A program made the translations under genes and the position numbers. Below the pieces are notes generated by a model. The model searched no databases. It saw only the letters and a list, made by a program, of their open reading frames with translations, and was not told where the DNA came from. Shown piece by piece: positions 11,453-21,379 of a stretch of 64,000 nucleotides of DNA. The DNA lies in NCBI GenBank assembly GCA_028583685.1, contig JAMXIF010000073.1, forward strand, positions 5,308,253-5,372,252, written 5' to 3'. The stretch is from Petaurus breviceps papuanus. Its lineage: Eukaryota; Chordata; Mammalia; Diprotodontia; Petauridae. The number at the start of each line of letters is the position of its first letter. The first letter of the stretch is position 1.

Positions 11453-11453
11453 A

Positions 11454-11487
<34 letters not shown>
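11453..11487. repeat. (TA)n microsatellite
   Basis: A TA dinucleotide run. The complete HAL1 has a TA run at the equivalent place (25987-26050), so this simple repeat is part of the element. Confidence 0.85.
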
Positions 11488-11488
<1 letters not shown>

Positions 11489-11525
11489 CCTTCAACTATT
11501 TTCATACTGAGAAAAGTTTCTTAAT

Positions 11526-11747
11526 ATATATTTTTAAAAATGGAGATTTCCTTCCCTTTACCCTCAATTATCTTAACTATTAGCATGTATGGACTTTCAG
11601 ATGAAAAGACCACACTTACTCTTCCATATTTCTTATTCATAGTCACTTGTTTTTTCTTTTGCTCTGTGTTGAATCTCAAAGACAAAAACAATTGGACCCA
11701 TCACCATGAAGCAACTAATGGAATCAGTCTTCCAATCTTAGTGGAAC
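11526..11747. other. Unassigned
   Basis: No family recognised. It ends at the target-site duplication of the following SINE. Confidence 0.4.
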
Positions 11748-11761
11748 CACATTATTATCTT

Positions 11762-11927
11762 TTTGGTTTTTTTTTGCCTTTTGGATGGCAATTGGGGTTA
11801 AGTAACTTTCCCAAGTTTACACAGCTAGTATTTTTGTGTGGGTGTTAAGTGTATCAGGCTGGAACTGAACTCGGGTCCTCCCAACTCCAGGGCTGGTGCT
11901 TTACTCACTGCACCACCTAGAGACCCC
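11762..11927 (-). mobile_element. Marsupial tRNA-derived SINE, minus, with 14-bp TSD
   Basis: In the minus sense it reads GGGGTCTCTAGGTGGTGCAG, 'gtaaagcaccagccctgg', 'gagttcagttccagcc' and 'aagttacttaaccccaattg', with an A-rich tail. CACATTATTATCTT occurs perfectly at 11748-11761 and 11928-11941, a 14-bp duplication. The intact TSD suggests a fairly recent insertion. Confidence 0.85.
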
Positions 11928-11947
11928 CACATTATTATCTTGTCTTA

Positions 11948-12357
11948 CTGTGTTTCCCCGATAATGAGACACTGTCTTATTAAATTTTTTTGGACAGAAA
12001 AACAACAGAGGGCTTATTTTCAGGGGAGGGCTTATTTTAATGAACATTGACAGCAATTTTAATAAACAAGTAAATGTAAACAAAAAAATGTACATTTATT
12101 CAATAAGCAAATCACCGGGGAAGAACAGGATGACGCGCTCACTGCTGCAGCTCTGATTGGATGCAGCTCGGAGCGTGGCGTGCATTTCACTCGGTGGGGG
12201 GGGTATGGTGCATATAGAGGGTACTGTAATGTAGTGTGTAGCACAGGGGATCACCTTCACTACAGTAGCAATCTCAATAGGGCTTATTTTAGAGGAATCT
12301 TACACAGTAAGGGGAGGGCTTATTTTCAAGATAGGTCTTATTATCGGGGAAACACGG
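11948..12357. mobile_element. Tc1/mariner-type nonautonomous DNA transposon (MITE)
   Basis: The ends are inverted repeats. The left end reads CTGTGTTTCCCCGATAAT, and the right end read on the minus strand is CCGTGTTTCCCCGATAAT. A TA dinucleotide flanks each end (11946-11947 and 12358-12359), as for Tc1/mariner insertion. The 410-bp interior has no transposase ORF. AGGGCTTATTTT occurs four times in the same orientation (about 12009, 12027, 12279 and 12315). About ten CpG sites survive, far more than in surrounding repeats, which suggests a younger element or one acquired from elsewhere. The exact family name is not assigned. Confidence 0.8.
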
Positions 12358-12359
12358 TA

Positions 12360-13935
12360 GTACTTTCCTAAACAACCAAATTCTAAAGTCATTCAATTCA
12401 CAGATAAATAAATAGCAGACAATTTTCATTGGTTGCTCCCAGGTCTCTCTTACTCTGCCTGCTTGCTTAAACTTTTGCTTAATGCCTGACTTCCATACTA
12501 TTTGCGTTTCTTCTTTTTGTCTGCCACTGAGATTTCCACCAATTAGCTCTTCTGCCTCTGTAGGACTTTCTGTCTGATGTCTGTACTTGACTTTCTACAG
12601 TCTGGTCCATTTTATCATTAATTGAACACTATTAATTAGCAATGGCCCTGGCAGGTTTCCAGTTCAGTTATACACCTTTTGTTGGCAAATAAATTAATAA
12701 AGAAAGTCTGAGTATATTGTTAGATTTGAATGGTAGATTCTGTAAACCCTATTACCCTGGTTTTAATTGCATTGACTTCCAAGAGTAGTACATAAAGGTG
12801 AAAAAGTGAAGAGTCTTGCTGAATGATACATGGTGTGTACAACTCCCCAAGTAAGGTATCCCTTTGATATTTTCTATCAATCTATACCAATTCACAGATG
12901 AACTAAACATGAGGAAGCATTGCTCATTTGTGCAATGCTCTTACATTTGTGTAACGCTCTCAATATACCAACATTAATATATTTGTCATATTTTTATTGT
13001 GACTTACCAGCCATTACCTGCAGACTCTGCTTTGGACACATAATGAAATTGACTACTGCCCCCAAAAGGAAAGTACACAAGACATTTTCTCTCTGAGGCA
13101 GCCTGAAATCCTCTTTGTTAGGGGTGTTTTGTGTTTGCTTGTTTGGTTTTTGACCTGTGTATTTCCTTCTTTTCAGATCCTTTTTCCTTGCTATGACCAC
13201 TTATATCTGTGTATTTCTTTTCTCCTGACTGTACTTCTGGATTCTTATGTTCTTTAAATCCCTGATCTAATTCTCTACCTTGGCCTTTAACCTTCCTTTC
13301 TCATATTTGTCTTGATTTTTCCCAGTTCTGAATCTTTGCCTTTCCTCCTTGAATTGTCACTCTCCATGGTCCCCGGATCATATTTCATAATAGTTATGAA
13401 AATGCACAGGCCTATTGAAACAAAGCAGAAAGTTTTAGGACACAAGCACCAAACTGTTTTTAATGAAGTTAACACCTATATGTAGAACTTTGGTGCTCAA
13501 ACTTCACTTCCAAAGATAAAGCTATCCCCACACTCATCTAATAAATGTGCTATTGAAAGAAGTTCCAGATGGCAGCTGATTAGATTCAGTTGTCTAAAAA
13601 AATCTGGTCTTCTGACATCTGAAAAATAACCATTTTTGGAATCATGCTCATTCTGCCTAAAATACTGCAAAATTTGTGGTGGATTAGATGAGATCAGTGA
13701 AAACAGCAGGAGCATGAAAGGGACAGTGTAGATACTTAATTTGATTCATACCTGCACATTCAGTGGGTTCCCAGCATTCTTTGGGGATAATGTCATATTT
13801 ACTAGAGCTATGAATAATAGGATTTCCATGAGTCAAATGAACATCACTGTAGTAGATAGGTCAAGAAATGTTTGTTCAAATAGCAATTCTGCTACTTATT
13901 ACTTGTGTGGCACTGGGCAATAAGGAAGCACTTAC
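12360..13935. other. Unassigned sequence
   Basis: About 1.6 kb without a recognised repeat. Short ORFs here show no family features and their composition matches random AT-rich DNA. Confidence 0.45.
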
Positions 13936-14197
13936 TTATTGTTCAGTCATTTTTCAATTGTGTCTAACTCTTTATGACTCCATTTGAGGCTTTCTTGGGA
14001 AAGATATTGGATTGGTTGCCAGTTCCTTCTCTAGCTTATTTTATAGATGAGGAACTGAGGCAAACAGGGTTCAGTGACTTGCCCAGGATCACACAGCTAT
14101 AAAATATCTGAGGCTGGATTTGAATTCAGGTAGATAAGTCTTCCTGACTCTAGGCAGCACTATACTCTATCCACTGTGCCATCCAACTGCCCCCAAG
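13936..14197 (-). mobile_element. Mar1-type SINE, minus
   Basis: Its plus-strand text is TTGTTCAGTCATTTTTCAAT, 'cttgggaaagatattgg', 'ttccttctctagctcatttt'-like, 'gatgaggaactgaggcaaac', 'acttgcccaggatcacacag' and 'ctatccactgtgcc'. This is the reverse complement of the long marsupial tRNA-headed SINE with an RTE-type 3' half. Confidence 0.8.
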
Positions 14198-14310
14198 CAT
14201 TTGCTAAGCATGTACAGTGCTCCATGAACTATATTATAGTAAAAATACAATACAAAATAGAGACAATTCCTACCCTCAAGGAGTTTACATTCTAATAGAG
14301 GGAAACAGTC
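14198..14310 (+). repeat. Ancient dispersed repeat, GAGCTTACATTCTA type
   Basis: 'taagcatgtacagtgctcca' and CAAGGAGTTTACATTCTAAT match the family. Confidence 0.6.
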
Positions 14311-15064
14311 TTGACTAGACAGGGAAGGTAGATTTGTTATAGGCAATCAGGATGATGAATAGAACCACAGGGCAGTATGTTGCCATGCTCTTTCAATAGC
14401 ATTGACAGTAATATTGATTATTGCCCCTAGAGCAAGAGCAAATTATGCAAAGGTTTAGGGTAGGAGACAGACTTAGTGTCCTGATATTCTGGTGGGTGAC
14501 AAGATAGGATGTGAAGTATATCTAGGGTGAGTTTTTACTCATTCATCCACAAATCAGGGCAGATCAAAGGTAAATCTCAAAATTAAGTAGACTAACTCCC
14601 TTGGGAAAGAAATTATGGGGGAGGAAGTGGGAGATGATCTCTGGAGGTGTGTGTCCCAGAAGGCCCTGTTGCTGGTAGGGAGACTAAGACATCTCTGATC
14701 CTCGCTTTCCTTATGTGTAAAACGAGGAGATAAGGCTAGTTGACATTTCAATGTATTTTCTAAGTCCTACAGTTTTCATCCTTGATCCTCCCTTGTGCCA
14801 TTAACCAGAGGGTTATTTTGGACACTTTATTTCACTTCCTTTGCCTTAATTTGTCATCCATACATTGAAGGGCTCAGATTAGATTCTTTCTAGTCAGTTT
14901 CCACTCTAACACTGTGATTTTCATAATTTTTAGAGGTCCTTTGATGATACATCAACACTTCATTCATTTTTGGACTCAAATTATTTTAAGTGCAACAATT
15001 TCCCTCCTGAGGTGAGGAACAAAATTAGTGCTACCTTGCAATGACCTTGATTGCTAAAAATAGC

Positions 15065-15068
<4 letters not shown>
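14311..15068. other. Unassigned, with short MIR remnants
   Basis: Around 14690-14775 there is a MIR core-like piece ('ctttccttatgtgtaaaacg'), and 14870-14930 looks like a MIR tail. The rest is unrecognised. Confidence 0.4.

Positions 15069-15147
<79 letters not shown>
15069..15147. repeat. (CT)n microsatellite
   Basis: Nearly 40 CT units, followed by a short CA-rich run. The serine-leucine repeat ORF here is an artefact of the repeat. Confidence 0.95.
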
Positions 15148-15148
<1 letters not shown>

Positions 15149-15650
15149 GACACATACACACACATTCTACAAGTCAGAAGTGCGAGTGTGTGAGGAAAGG
15201 ATAAAAGTGACAATCTTTGAGCCCGAATGCAAAATCATCTTATTTCATTATTCAGAATGAAAACTCATTCCTCAGACTTCAGAGTCACAAGAGGTATTAA
15301 AAATGTCGAGCAAAAAATGACAGTGTAAAATGCAGATTGATTTAGGTTTTCAAAATGGATTAGCAATTGGGGACTGTGAGAGCAATTTGTGGTCTGTCTT
15401 CAGTCGACTAGTTGCTAAAATTGATTAGCACTTTCTGAAGAAGGTATAGCAAATTGGTATGCTAATCAAGGTAAATTAAATCATGAAATGCCTTGATTAG
15501 TGGACTATTCTCACTTTCAGGGATGTTTAAACAAAACTGGTTCAGGAAATAGTTTTTCACCAGAGTTGCCAATAAACTTGCCTTTTCCCCTTTTCCTTTG
15601 GTATTTTTTTTCCTGCAGGAAGTGAGTAGAGGGGTAGGAGATGGTGCAAG
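15148..15650. other. Unassigned, possible conserved noncoding block
   Basis: No repeat family recognised. Within 15290-15580 there are several GATTAG or CTAATC motifs and an octamer-like ATGCTAATC. See findings. Confidence 0.35.
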
Positions 15651-15654
15651 AAAA

Positions 15655-15750
15655 TATTTATTTACATTTCATGCCTTTTTGGAGATAATGTATGTAAAGC
15701 ACTCTGCAAAATTTAAAACTCTTTATAAAATATTATTATAATTATTGTTA
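15655..15750 (+). repeat. MIR/Mar1-type SINE 3' end
   Basis: 'gtaaagcactctgcaaaatt' and 'tataaaatattattataatt' match the SINE tail consensus AAAGCACTTTGCAAA...TATTATTATT. Confidence 0.6.
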
Positions 15751-15959
15751 TGTTATTCTTCTCAGTTTTCCTTCAATGAATTTCTCATAGAAAACATCCT
15801 AGGAAAAGTTGCTATCATCCAATATTCTTTTATGTTTAATGTTCTTCAAAGTATTACAGAATTAAATAATATGACAGATTTTTGCAACGTATTATTGTTG
15901 TTACTAGTTCAGACCTGTGATTTCACAGGCAAATGGAACTCCTGTATTTTATTATTTTT

Positions 15960-16705
15960 ATGGGGGAAACCCATTATCAGGCTTCATGTAAATGTTTGCT
16001 CTGTTAAGTACTGTCATTTCTACTTTCATATTTTTCCTCTCTGCTCACAAGGTTACTATCCTGGTACAGACCCTGATTGCCTCAGAATTGAAAAGAGTTC
16101 ATCTCCTCCCTCATGTTTCTCCCCACTCCAATCCATCCTTTACTCAACTGACAAAGTGATTTTCCTAAAGCACAGATCAGATCATGTCACCATTCTACTT
16201 ACTAAATTCCAATAGCTACCTATTACCTCCAGAATCAAATATAAAAATCTGAGATTTAACTTTTAAAACCTTTCACAATCAGGTCCGTGCCTCCTTTCCC
16301 AGACCTCTTACACTTTTGTATGATATACACACTCAATTGCCCAGACAACCCTGACCTTCTTTCTGGTCCTAATTCAGAAAACTAATTTCCCAAAGTGGTG
16401 CCTTTTCAATTATTGTCTCTTATACTTACAATACTATCCCTGCTCACATCTACCTACTGGTTATCTGAACTTCCTTCAAATGCAGGTCAAATCCTTTCTT
16501 CTCTAAGAGGTTTTTTCTAAGATTATTTCCTGTTATATTAAATATTATGCACATAGACTTAAGTTATCTCCCTCATCAGAATATGAGCTCCTTAAGGGTA
16601 GAGGTTATACTTCTTTTTTTTTTCCATTTCTTTGTATTCTTAGTACTTAACATAGTGCCTGACATATAGAAGGTTCCTAATAATTGCTTGCTGGCTACAA
16701 TAACT
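15960..16705 (+). mobile_element. L2 LINE 3' fragment (plus)
   Basis: A long, ordered match to the L2 3' end: 'ccactccaatccatccttta', AAAGTGATTTTCCTAAAGCA, 'agatcatgtcaccattct', 'cacaatcaggtccgtgcctc', 'cttcaaatgcaggtcaaatc', 'agctccttaagggtagaggt' and 'agtgcctgacatatagaagg'. It covers the C-terminal end of ORF2 and the 3' tail. It is too diverged for an ORF. Confidence 0.8.
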
Positions 16706-16839
16706 ACCCTATATAATGTAGGAACAGTCAGCTTTTATATTGTGGGGGGTCAGTTTCAATTTAAATTACTTTCACTTAGATAAATGACTTTAAACTATTA
16801 TCATCTTTTCTTGGCTTCGCAGTATTCTTATGCTCATAA
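16706..16839. other. Unassigned spacer
   Basis: Short unrecognised stretch between L2 and MIR-type sequence. Confidence 0.4.
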
Positions 16840-17025
16840 GACTTGAACTGGTAAGTACCTTAGAGATTACCTTGTCCAATTTTCTCATTTTCCAGAAAAG
16901 GAAATCAAGACCCAGAGAGTTTGAAAGACTTACCCAAAGTCACTCAGCTAGCTTATGACAATGGAGGGATTAAAATATTTCTCTCTTGATTCCTAGCCTG
17001 GATCGCTTTCTTTCTACTGTACCCC
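16840..17025 (+). repeat. MIR-type SINE (plus)
   Basis: 'accttgtccaattttctcat', 'ccagaaaaggaaatcaagac', 'cttacccaaagtcactcagc' and 'cctggatcgctttctttcta' follow the MIR-type layout with a conserved core. Confidence 0.65.
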
Positions 17026-17578
17026 TATTGGTTATCTATAGCCTTCTTATTAGATTGGGGTTTTGGCAGGTCAAATTGTCTTGCCCATTCTTTTGTGGAT
17101 GATGTGCATGAACTTCTGTGGTTTGAAATGATGAGTTCTTTTCCCATCTTACATTCTGAAGGCCTCATGCTCACTTTCATGCCCTGAGGACATTTAACAA
17201 AGGTGAAGGAAAAGTAAAAAATGCTCCCACTTAAATCACTTCCAAATACCTAATCAAATAGAAGAAGTATGAGACTGAGAATTTTATTTCTGATTTTTTT
17301 GACTGCCAATTCAATTTATGTAAATCATGGACTCCTAGAATTTCCCAGCTGCCAGTGACTGTAGGGATTATCTCAGTTCAACTCCTTCATTTTACAGATA
17401 CAGGAATTGAGGAGAAGAGAGGTTACACAATTTATTTAATCCTACATAGCACATTTGACTCCCTCTGGTCCATTGTAGTTTGAAATTATGAAATTGTAAT
17501 GTGAAATAATGAAAACTAGTTAAATCAACAATGTTTCAGTTGTCTATAATTTCCAACGGTAAGCTACAGATGTGAAGG
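17026..17578 (+). repeat. Unassigned, with MIR-type fragment at 17330-17460
   Basis: The MIR-type part reads 'ggattatctcagttcaactc', 'cattttacagatacagga' and 'aggttacacaatttat'. The remainder is unrecognised. Confidence 0.5.
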
Positions 17579-17653
17579 TTTCCTTCCTTCCTTCCTTCCT
17601 TCCTTCCTTCCTTCCTTCCTTCCTTCCTTCCTTCCTTCCTTCCTTCCTTCCTT
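17579..17653. repeat. (TTCC)n microsatellite at the 3' end of the HSPA8 retrocopy
   Basis: About 18 units. Read on the minus strand it is an AAGG repeat that begins directly after the four-base poly(A) remnant of the retrocopy. A matching repeat lies at the other end of the retrocopy. Confidence 0.95.
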
Positions 17654-17656
17654 TTG

Positions 17657-19906
17657 TATGGTGCAATTTTAAATATTTTATTCTCCAAGACAATTGCATT
17701 TCCACTTGTTTACAGTACTGATAAAGTGCAATATTGTTTACTTCTCTCCCTCTGCACACATTCAAGTATTCAAAATGCCCAGATTTACACAGTAGCTTAA
17801 ATGTTACTTTTAAACTGCTACTCTACTGTCTTGGCTACAAATTTGAGTCCTTCCATTTTTGGAAAGCTGTGTGGAATGCTCTTTCTGATGTGTTTAGTCG
17901 ACCTCTTCAATGGTGGGTCCAGAAGAAGCACCTCCAGATGGGGCTGCTCCACCCCCTGGGAACCCACCAGGCATGCCTCCTGGCATGCCTCCTGTACTCT
18001 AGTACAGCTTAGTAATAATGGGGTTGTAGACCTTCTCCAATTCTTTCTGCTGATGCTCAAATTCTTCCTTCTCAGCAGTCTGGTTCTTATCCAGCCAGTT
18101 GATTATTTCATTACATTTGTCAAGGATTTTCTGTTTGTCTTCATCACCAATTTTGCCTTGCAGTTTTTCATCCTCTACAGTTGCTTTCATGTTGAAAGCG
18201 TTAGATTCAACAGAATTCTTGGAAGACACCTTGTCTCTCTACTTTTCATCCTCAGCCTTGTATTTCTCAGCCTCCTGGACCATACATTCAATGTCTTCTT
18301 TGATCAGACATCCTTTATCATTGGTGATAGTGATCTTATTCTCCTTGCCTGTGCTCTTACCCACAGCAGAAACATTGAGGATGCCATTTGCATCAATGTC
18401 AAATGTTACTTCAATCTGAGGAGCACCCCTGGGTGCTGGATGAATTCCTGCGAGCTCATATTTGCCAAGCAGATTGTTATCCTTTGTCATCGCTCTCTCA
18501 CCTTCATAAACCTGAATAAGCACACCAGGCTGGTTATCCGAATAGGTGGTAAAGGTCTGTGTCTGCTTGGTGGGGACTGTGGTATTGCGTTTGATCAGAA
18601 TGGTCATAACTCCACCAGCAGTTTCAATTCCAAGGGAAAGAGGAGTGACATCCAACAAAAGCAAGTCCTGCACATTCTCAGATTTATCTCCAGATAAAGT
18701 GGCAGCCTGGACAGCTGCACCATAAGCAACAGCCTCATCAGGATTGATACTTTTATTGAGCTCCTTGCCATTGAAGAAGTCTTGCAGAAGCTTCTGGATT
18801 TTGGGGATTCGAGTGGAACCACCCACCAGGACGATGTCATGAATCTGAGACTTATCAAGTTTGGCATCTCTTAAGGCCTTCTCTATAGGGTCCAGGGTAC
18901 CACAGAAGAGATCAGCATTCAGCTCTTCGAAAAGGGCTTGGGTGATTGATGTATAGAAGTCGATACCTGCATAGAGGGAATCCATCTCAATACTGGCCTG
19001 GGTACTGGAAGAGAGGGTATGCTTTGCATGTTCACAAGCAGTGCGGAGATAGCGAACAGCCCTCTTGTTCTCACTGATGTCCTTCTTGTGCTTTCGCTTG
19101 AACTCAGCAATGAAATGGTTGACCATTCGGTTGTCAAAGTCCTCCCCACCCAAGTGGGTGTCTCCAGCTGTGGACTTGACCTCAAAGATGCCACCTTCAA
19201 TGGTAAGAATGGAGACATCAAAGGTACCACCTCCAAGGTCAAAGATCAACACATTTCTCTCGGCACCAACCTTTTTGTCCAAGCCATAAGCAATAGCAGC
19301 AGCAGTTGGCTCATTAATGATTCGAAGCACATTGATAACAGCTATGGTTTCAGCATCTTTGGTGGCCTGACATTGGGAATTGTTGAAATAGGCTGGTACT
19401 GTGACCACAGCATTTGTGACAGTCTTCCCAAGGTAAGCTTCAGCAATTTCTTTCATCTTGGTCAAGACCATAGAAGATACTTCCTCTGGATAGAAACTTT
19501 TGGTCTTCCCTTTGTACTCCACTTGGACCTTAGGCCTGCCTGCATCATTCACCACCGTAAAAGGCCAATGCATCATGTCTGATTGTACAACTGCATCATC
19601 AAATCTGCAACCAATCAGAAGTTTGGCATCAAAAACTGTGTTGGTGGGGTTCATTGCAACTTGATTCTTTGCAGCATCACCGATTAAACATTCTGTGTCC
19701 ATGAAGGCCATGTAGCTTGGGGTGGTCCTGTTTTCTTGGTCATTAGCAATGATCTCCACTTTCCCATGTTGGAAGACTCCCACACAGGAGTAAGTGGTGC
19801 CAAGATCAATGCCAACTGCGTGTCCCTTCGACATGGTTGCTGGGGAGTTGGGGGATTGTAGCTGACCACTGTGGAGAGAGAAAGGCTACTGCTGTGCTGA
19901 GTAGCC
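17657..19906 (-). pseudogene. HSPA8P: HSPA8 (HSC70) processed pseudogene
   Basis: An intronless copy of the constitutive cytosolic Hsp70 chaperone. The coding part runs from ATG at 19834 to TAA at 17894, 646 codons plus stop, the same length as human HSPA8. Features in order: phosphate-binding motif GIDLGTTYS (codons 8-16), [12 protein letters not shown] (about 196-207), the linker and substrate domain from about 390, a GGMP-rich tail and a terminal IEEVD. There is no frameshift, but glutamine codons 532 and 612 are TAG. Many arginines are Cys, His or Gln, as from CpG decay. The first 531 codons stay open. Both mRNA ends are kept: about 70 bp of 5' UTR (19835-19906) and a 3' UTR with AATAAA and a short A remnant (17652-17655). 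Target duplications cannot be seen because (TTCC)n lies on both sides. It is a retrocopy made by L1-type machinery and is very unlikely to be a working gene. An HSPA8-like retrogene giving a truncated product is a remote alternative. Confidence 0.95.
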
Positions 19907-19990
19907 CTTCCTTCCTTCCTTCCTTCCTTCCTTCCTTCCTTCCTTCCTTCCTTCCTTCCTTCCTTCCTTCCTTCCTTCCTTCCTTCCTTC
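19907..19990. repeat. (TTCC)n microsatellite at the 5' end of the HSPA8 retrocopy
   Basis: About 21 units directly abutting the 5' UTR start of the retrocopy, followed by a C/T-rich tract to about 20048. Confidence 0.95.
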
Positions 19991-20129
19991 TCCCCTCCCC
20001 CTTTCCTCCCTCTTCTCTCTCTCTCTTCCCCTCCTTTCTTTTTTTTTCCAGTGACCTAGGTACAAATTTTTGTGAAAACCTCTCTTTGTTCCCCAAACCA
20101 ATGTTGTTCCTCAGTAAAAATAGTAGACA
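19991..20129. other. C/T-rich tract and unassigned sequence
   Basis: Polypyrimidine sequence grading into unrecognised DNA. Confidence 0.5.
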
Positions 20130-20310
20130 AGAATCATGGAGGTTTAGATAACGAGAAGACTGTGGAGATTATCTAGTGAACCTCCCACCCCTACCTTTTC
20201 CTTTATTTTACTAGTGATGACTCTGGGTACCAAGAAACATTAAATATCTTGCCAAGACCATGCAGGTAGTAAGAGGCAGAGTCAATATTAGAAAATAAAT
20301 TTTCTGACAT
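20130..20310 (+). repeat. MIR-type SINE (plus)
   Basis: 'gtggagattatctagtgaac', 'tttattttactagtgatgac' and 'accatgcaggtagtaagagg' match the old MIR-type layout, diverged. Confidence 0.5.
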
Positions 20311-20429
20311 TATGTTTCATGCCTTTTTTCCTTTGTTAAAAGGATTTTAAGTGTTGGAGAACTTATAGGTAACATAATTAGAGTGCTGGGACATTTTTTT
20401 CTTACCCTTGAAATCATATCACCAGGCAC

Positions 20430-20995
20430 TTAGTTATCAGCTTTATCTCTCAGCAAAAATAATAAAAGGTGAGAGGAGTCAATGTTTGGGGAGGGGGTGT
20501 CTGAGGGAAAATGAGCCTATTGATATGCAGCTGGTGGAACTGTCACAAGGTCCAACTCTTCAAAAAAAGTCAATTTGTAACTATGCCAGATTTGGTTCTT
20601 ATCTGACCTCACTGAGAGCACGGTGCTCAATTCTGGGTAACAGTAAAGGGACAGCACCTAGCAAAGTGAGACAAGTTTGGGGAAGGATTTTGAAATCATA
20701 ACTTCTCAATAAAATTTGAAGGAAACTGAAATGTTTAGTCTGGAAGAGAAGATGAAGGAGAATATATCTGTCTCCAAATATTTGAAATCATGTTATGAAA
20801 TCATGTCGAAGAGGAACTGGGCTTGTCTTATTTGGTCTCAGAGGAAAGAACTGGGGACAATGGTTGGAACTTGCAGAGGGAAAGCTTTAGGCTTGATAAA
20901 AGAGAAAAAAATGCCTAATATTTACATCTGCCCCCAAAACAAAGGGATCACCTTGGGAGATTCTCCTTTACTGCAGGTATTCAGAGAAAGGGTAT
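20430..20995 (+). mobile_element. CR1/L3-like LINE fragment
   Basis: The run 'cacggtgctcaattctgggt', 'aagtgagacaag', 'ggaaactgaaatgtttagtc', TGGAAGAGAAGATGAAGGAG, 'atatttgaaatcatgt' and 'tggttggaacttgcagaggg' is the pattern of an old CR1/L3-class element. No open frame survives. Class assignment is from memory of the consensus. Confidence 0.5.
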
Positions 20996-21195
20996 AATTG
21001 CAGCTCCTTCTCTAGAAGATTCTATCTTATGCCTCCATGCCTTTATATAGCCTGTGCCCCATGCTCAAGATACTCTTCTTCTTCACCTCTGCTGCTGGGA
21101 ATTCCTAACTTTTTTCAAGGCTCAGCTCAAGTACCACTTATTTTACAAAGGTTTTGCTGATTCAGCAATTGTTAGTGTCTCTTAAAATTATTTTA
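20996..21195 (+). mobile_element. L2 LINE fragment (plus)
   Basis: 'cctccatgcctttatatagc', 'ctgctgctgggaattcctaa', 'caaggctcagctcaagtacc' and 'ttttacaaaggttttgctga' follow L2 order. Confidence 0.65.
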
Positions 21196-21372
21196 AGTAT
21201 ATATGTGTATATATACATATACATACATATATGCATGCATATATATGTGTACAAACATACTTAAATACACACATATACATACACATATGTGTATATATAC
21301 ATATACACATATGTGTATATATACATATACACATATGTGTATATATACATATACACATACATGTGTGCATGT
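21196..21372. repeat. TATATGTG-rich microsatellite with 24-bp units
   Basis: ACACATATGTGTATATATAC plus CATAT recurs about three times in tandem between 21282 and 21355. Each unit contains the palindrome ACACATATGTGT. Confidence 0.9.
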
Positions 21373-21379
21373 ATATCTT

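Larger units (their letters stand above)
9595..11525 (-). mobile_element. HAL1 (half-L1) 3' region, minus
   Basis: In the minus sense the end is AAAATCTGG...AATGATGTAAAC...TTAATAAAGC, the same 3' end as the complete HAL1 at 24077-26992. The polypurine-rich 3' region follows, and the similarity stops about 85 bp downstream of where ORF1 would end. ORF1 and the 5' UTR are absent, so this copy is 5'-truncated. It contains a (TA)n(CA)n run and a 400-N gap with duplicated flanks, so its true length is uncertain. No ORF2 sequence is present, as expected for HAL1. Confidence 0.75.

Noticed and set aside
15051-15260. Ser-Leu repeat ORF
   Set aside because: Translation of the (CT)n microsatellite. 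The same holds for the Lys-Glu-Gly-Arg repeats at 17544, 19806 and 55888 and the Ile-Tyr-Leu-Ser repeat at 56304.
15745-16215. 156-residue ORF overlapping the L2 fragment
   Set aside because: It runs through a SINE tail and old L2 sequence in a frame unrelated to L2 ORF2. A chance ORF.
17801-18697. 298-residue plus-strand ORF
   Set aside because: It is the antisense shadow of the HSPA8 retrocopy, with no family features of its own.
18239-19834. 531-residue Hsp70 open reading frame as an active gene
   Set aside because: The remaining 115 codons follow in the same frame behind two stop codons. There are no introns, a poly(A) remnant is present, and many conserved arginines are lost.
21196-21372. 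CRISPR-like array from regularly repeated 24-bp units
   Set aside because: The units are contiguous simple-sequence DNA with no unique spacers, in a mammalian genome.
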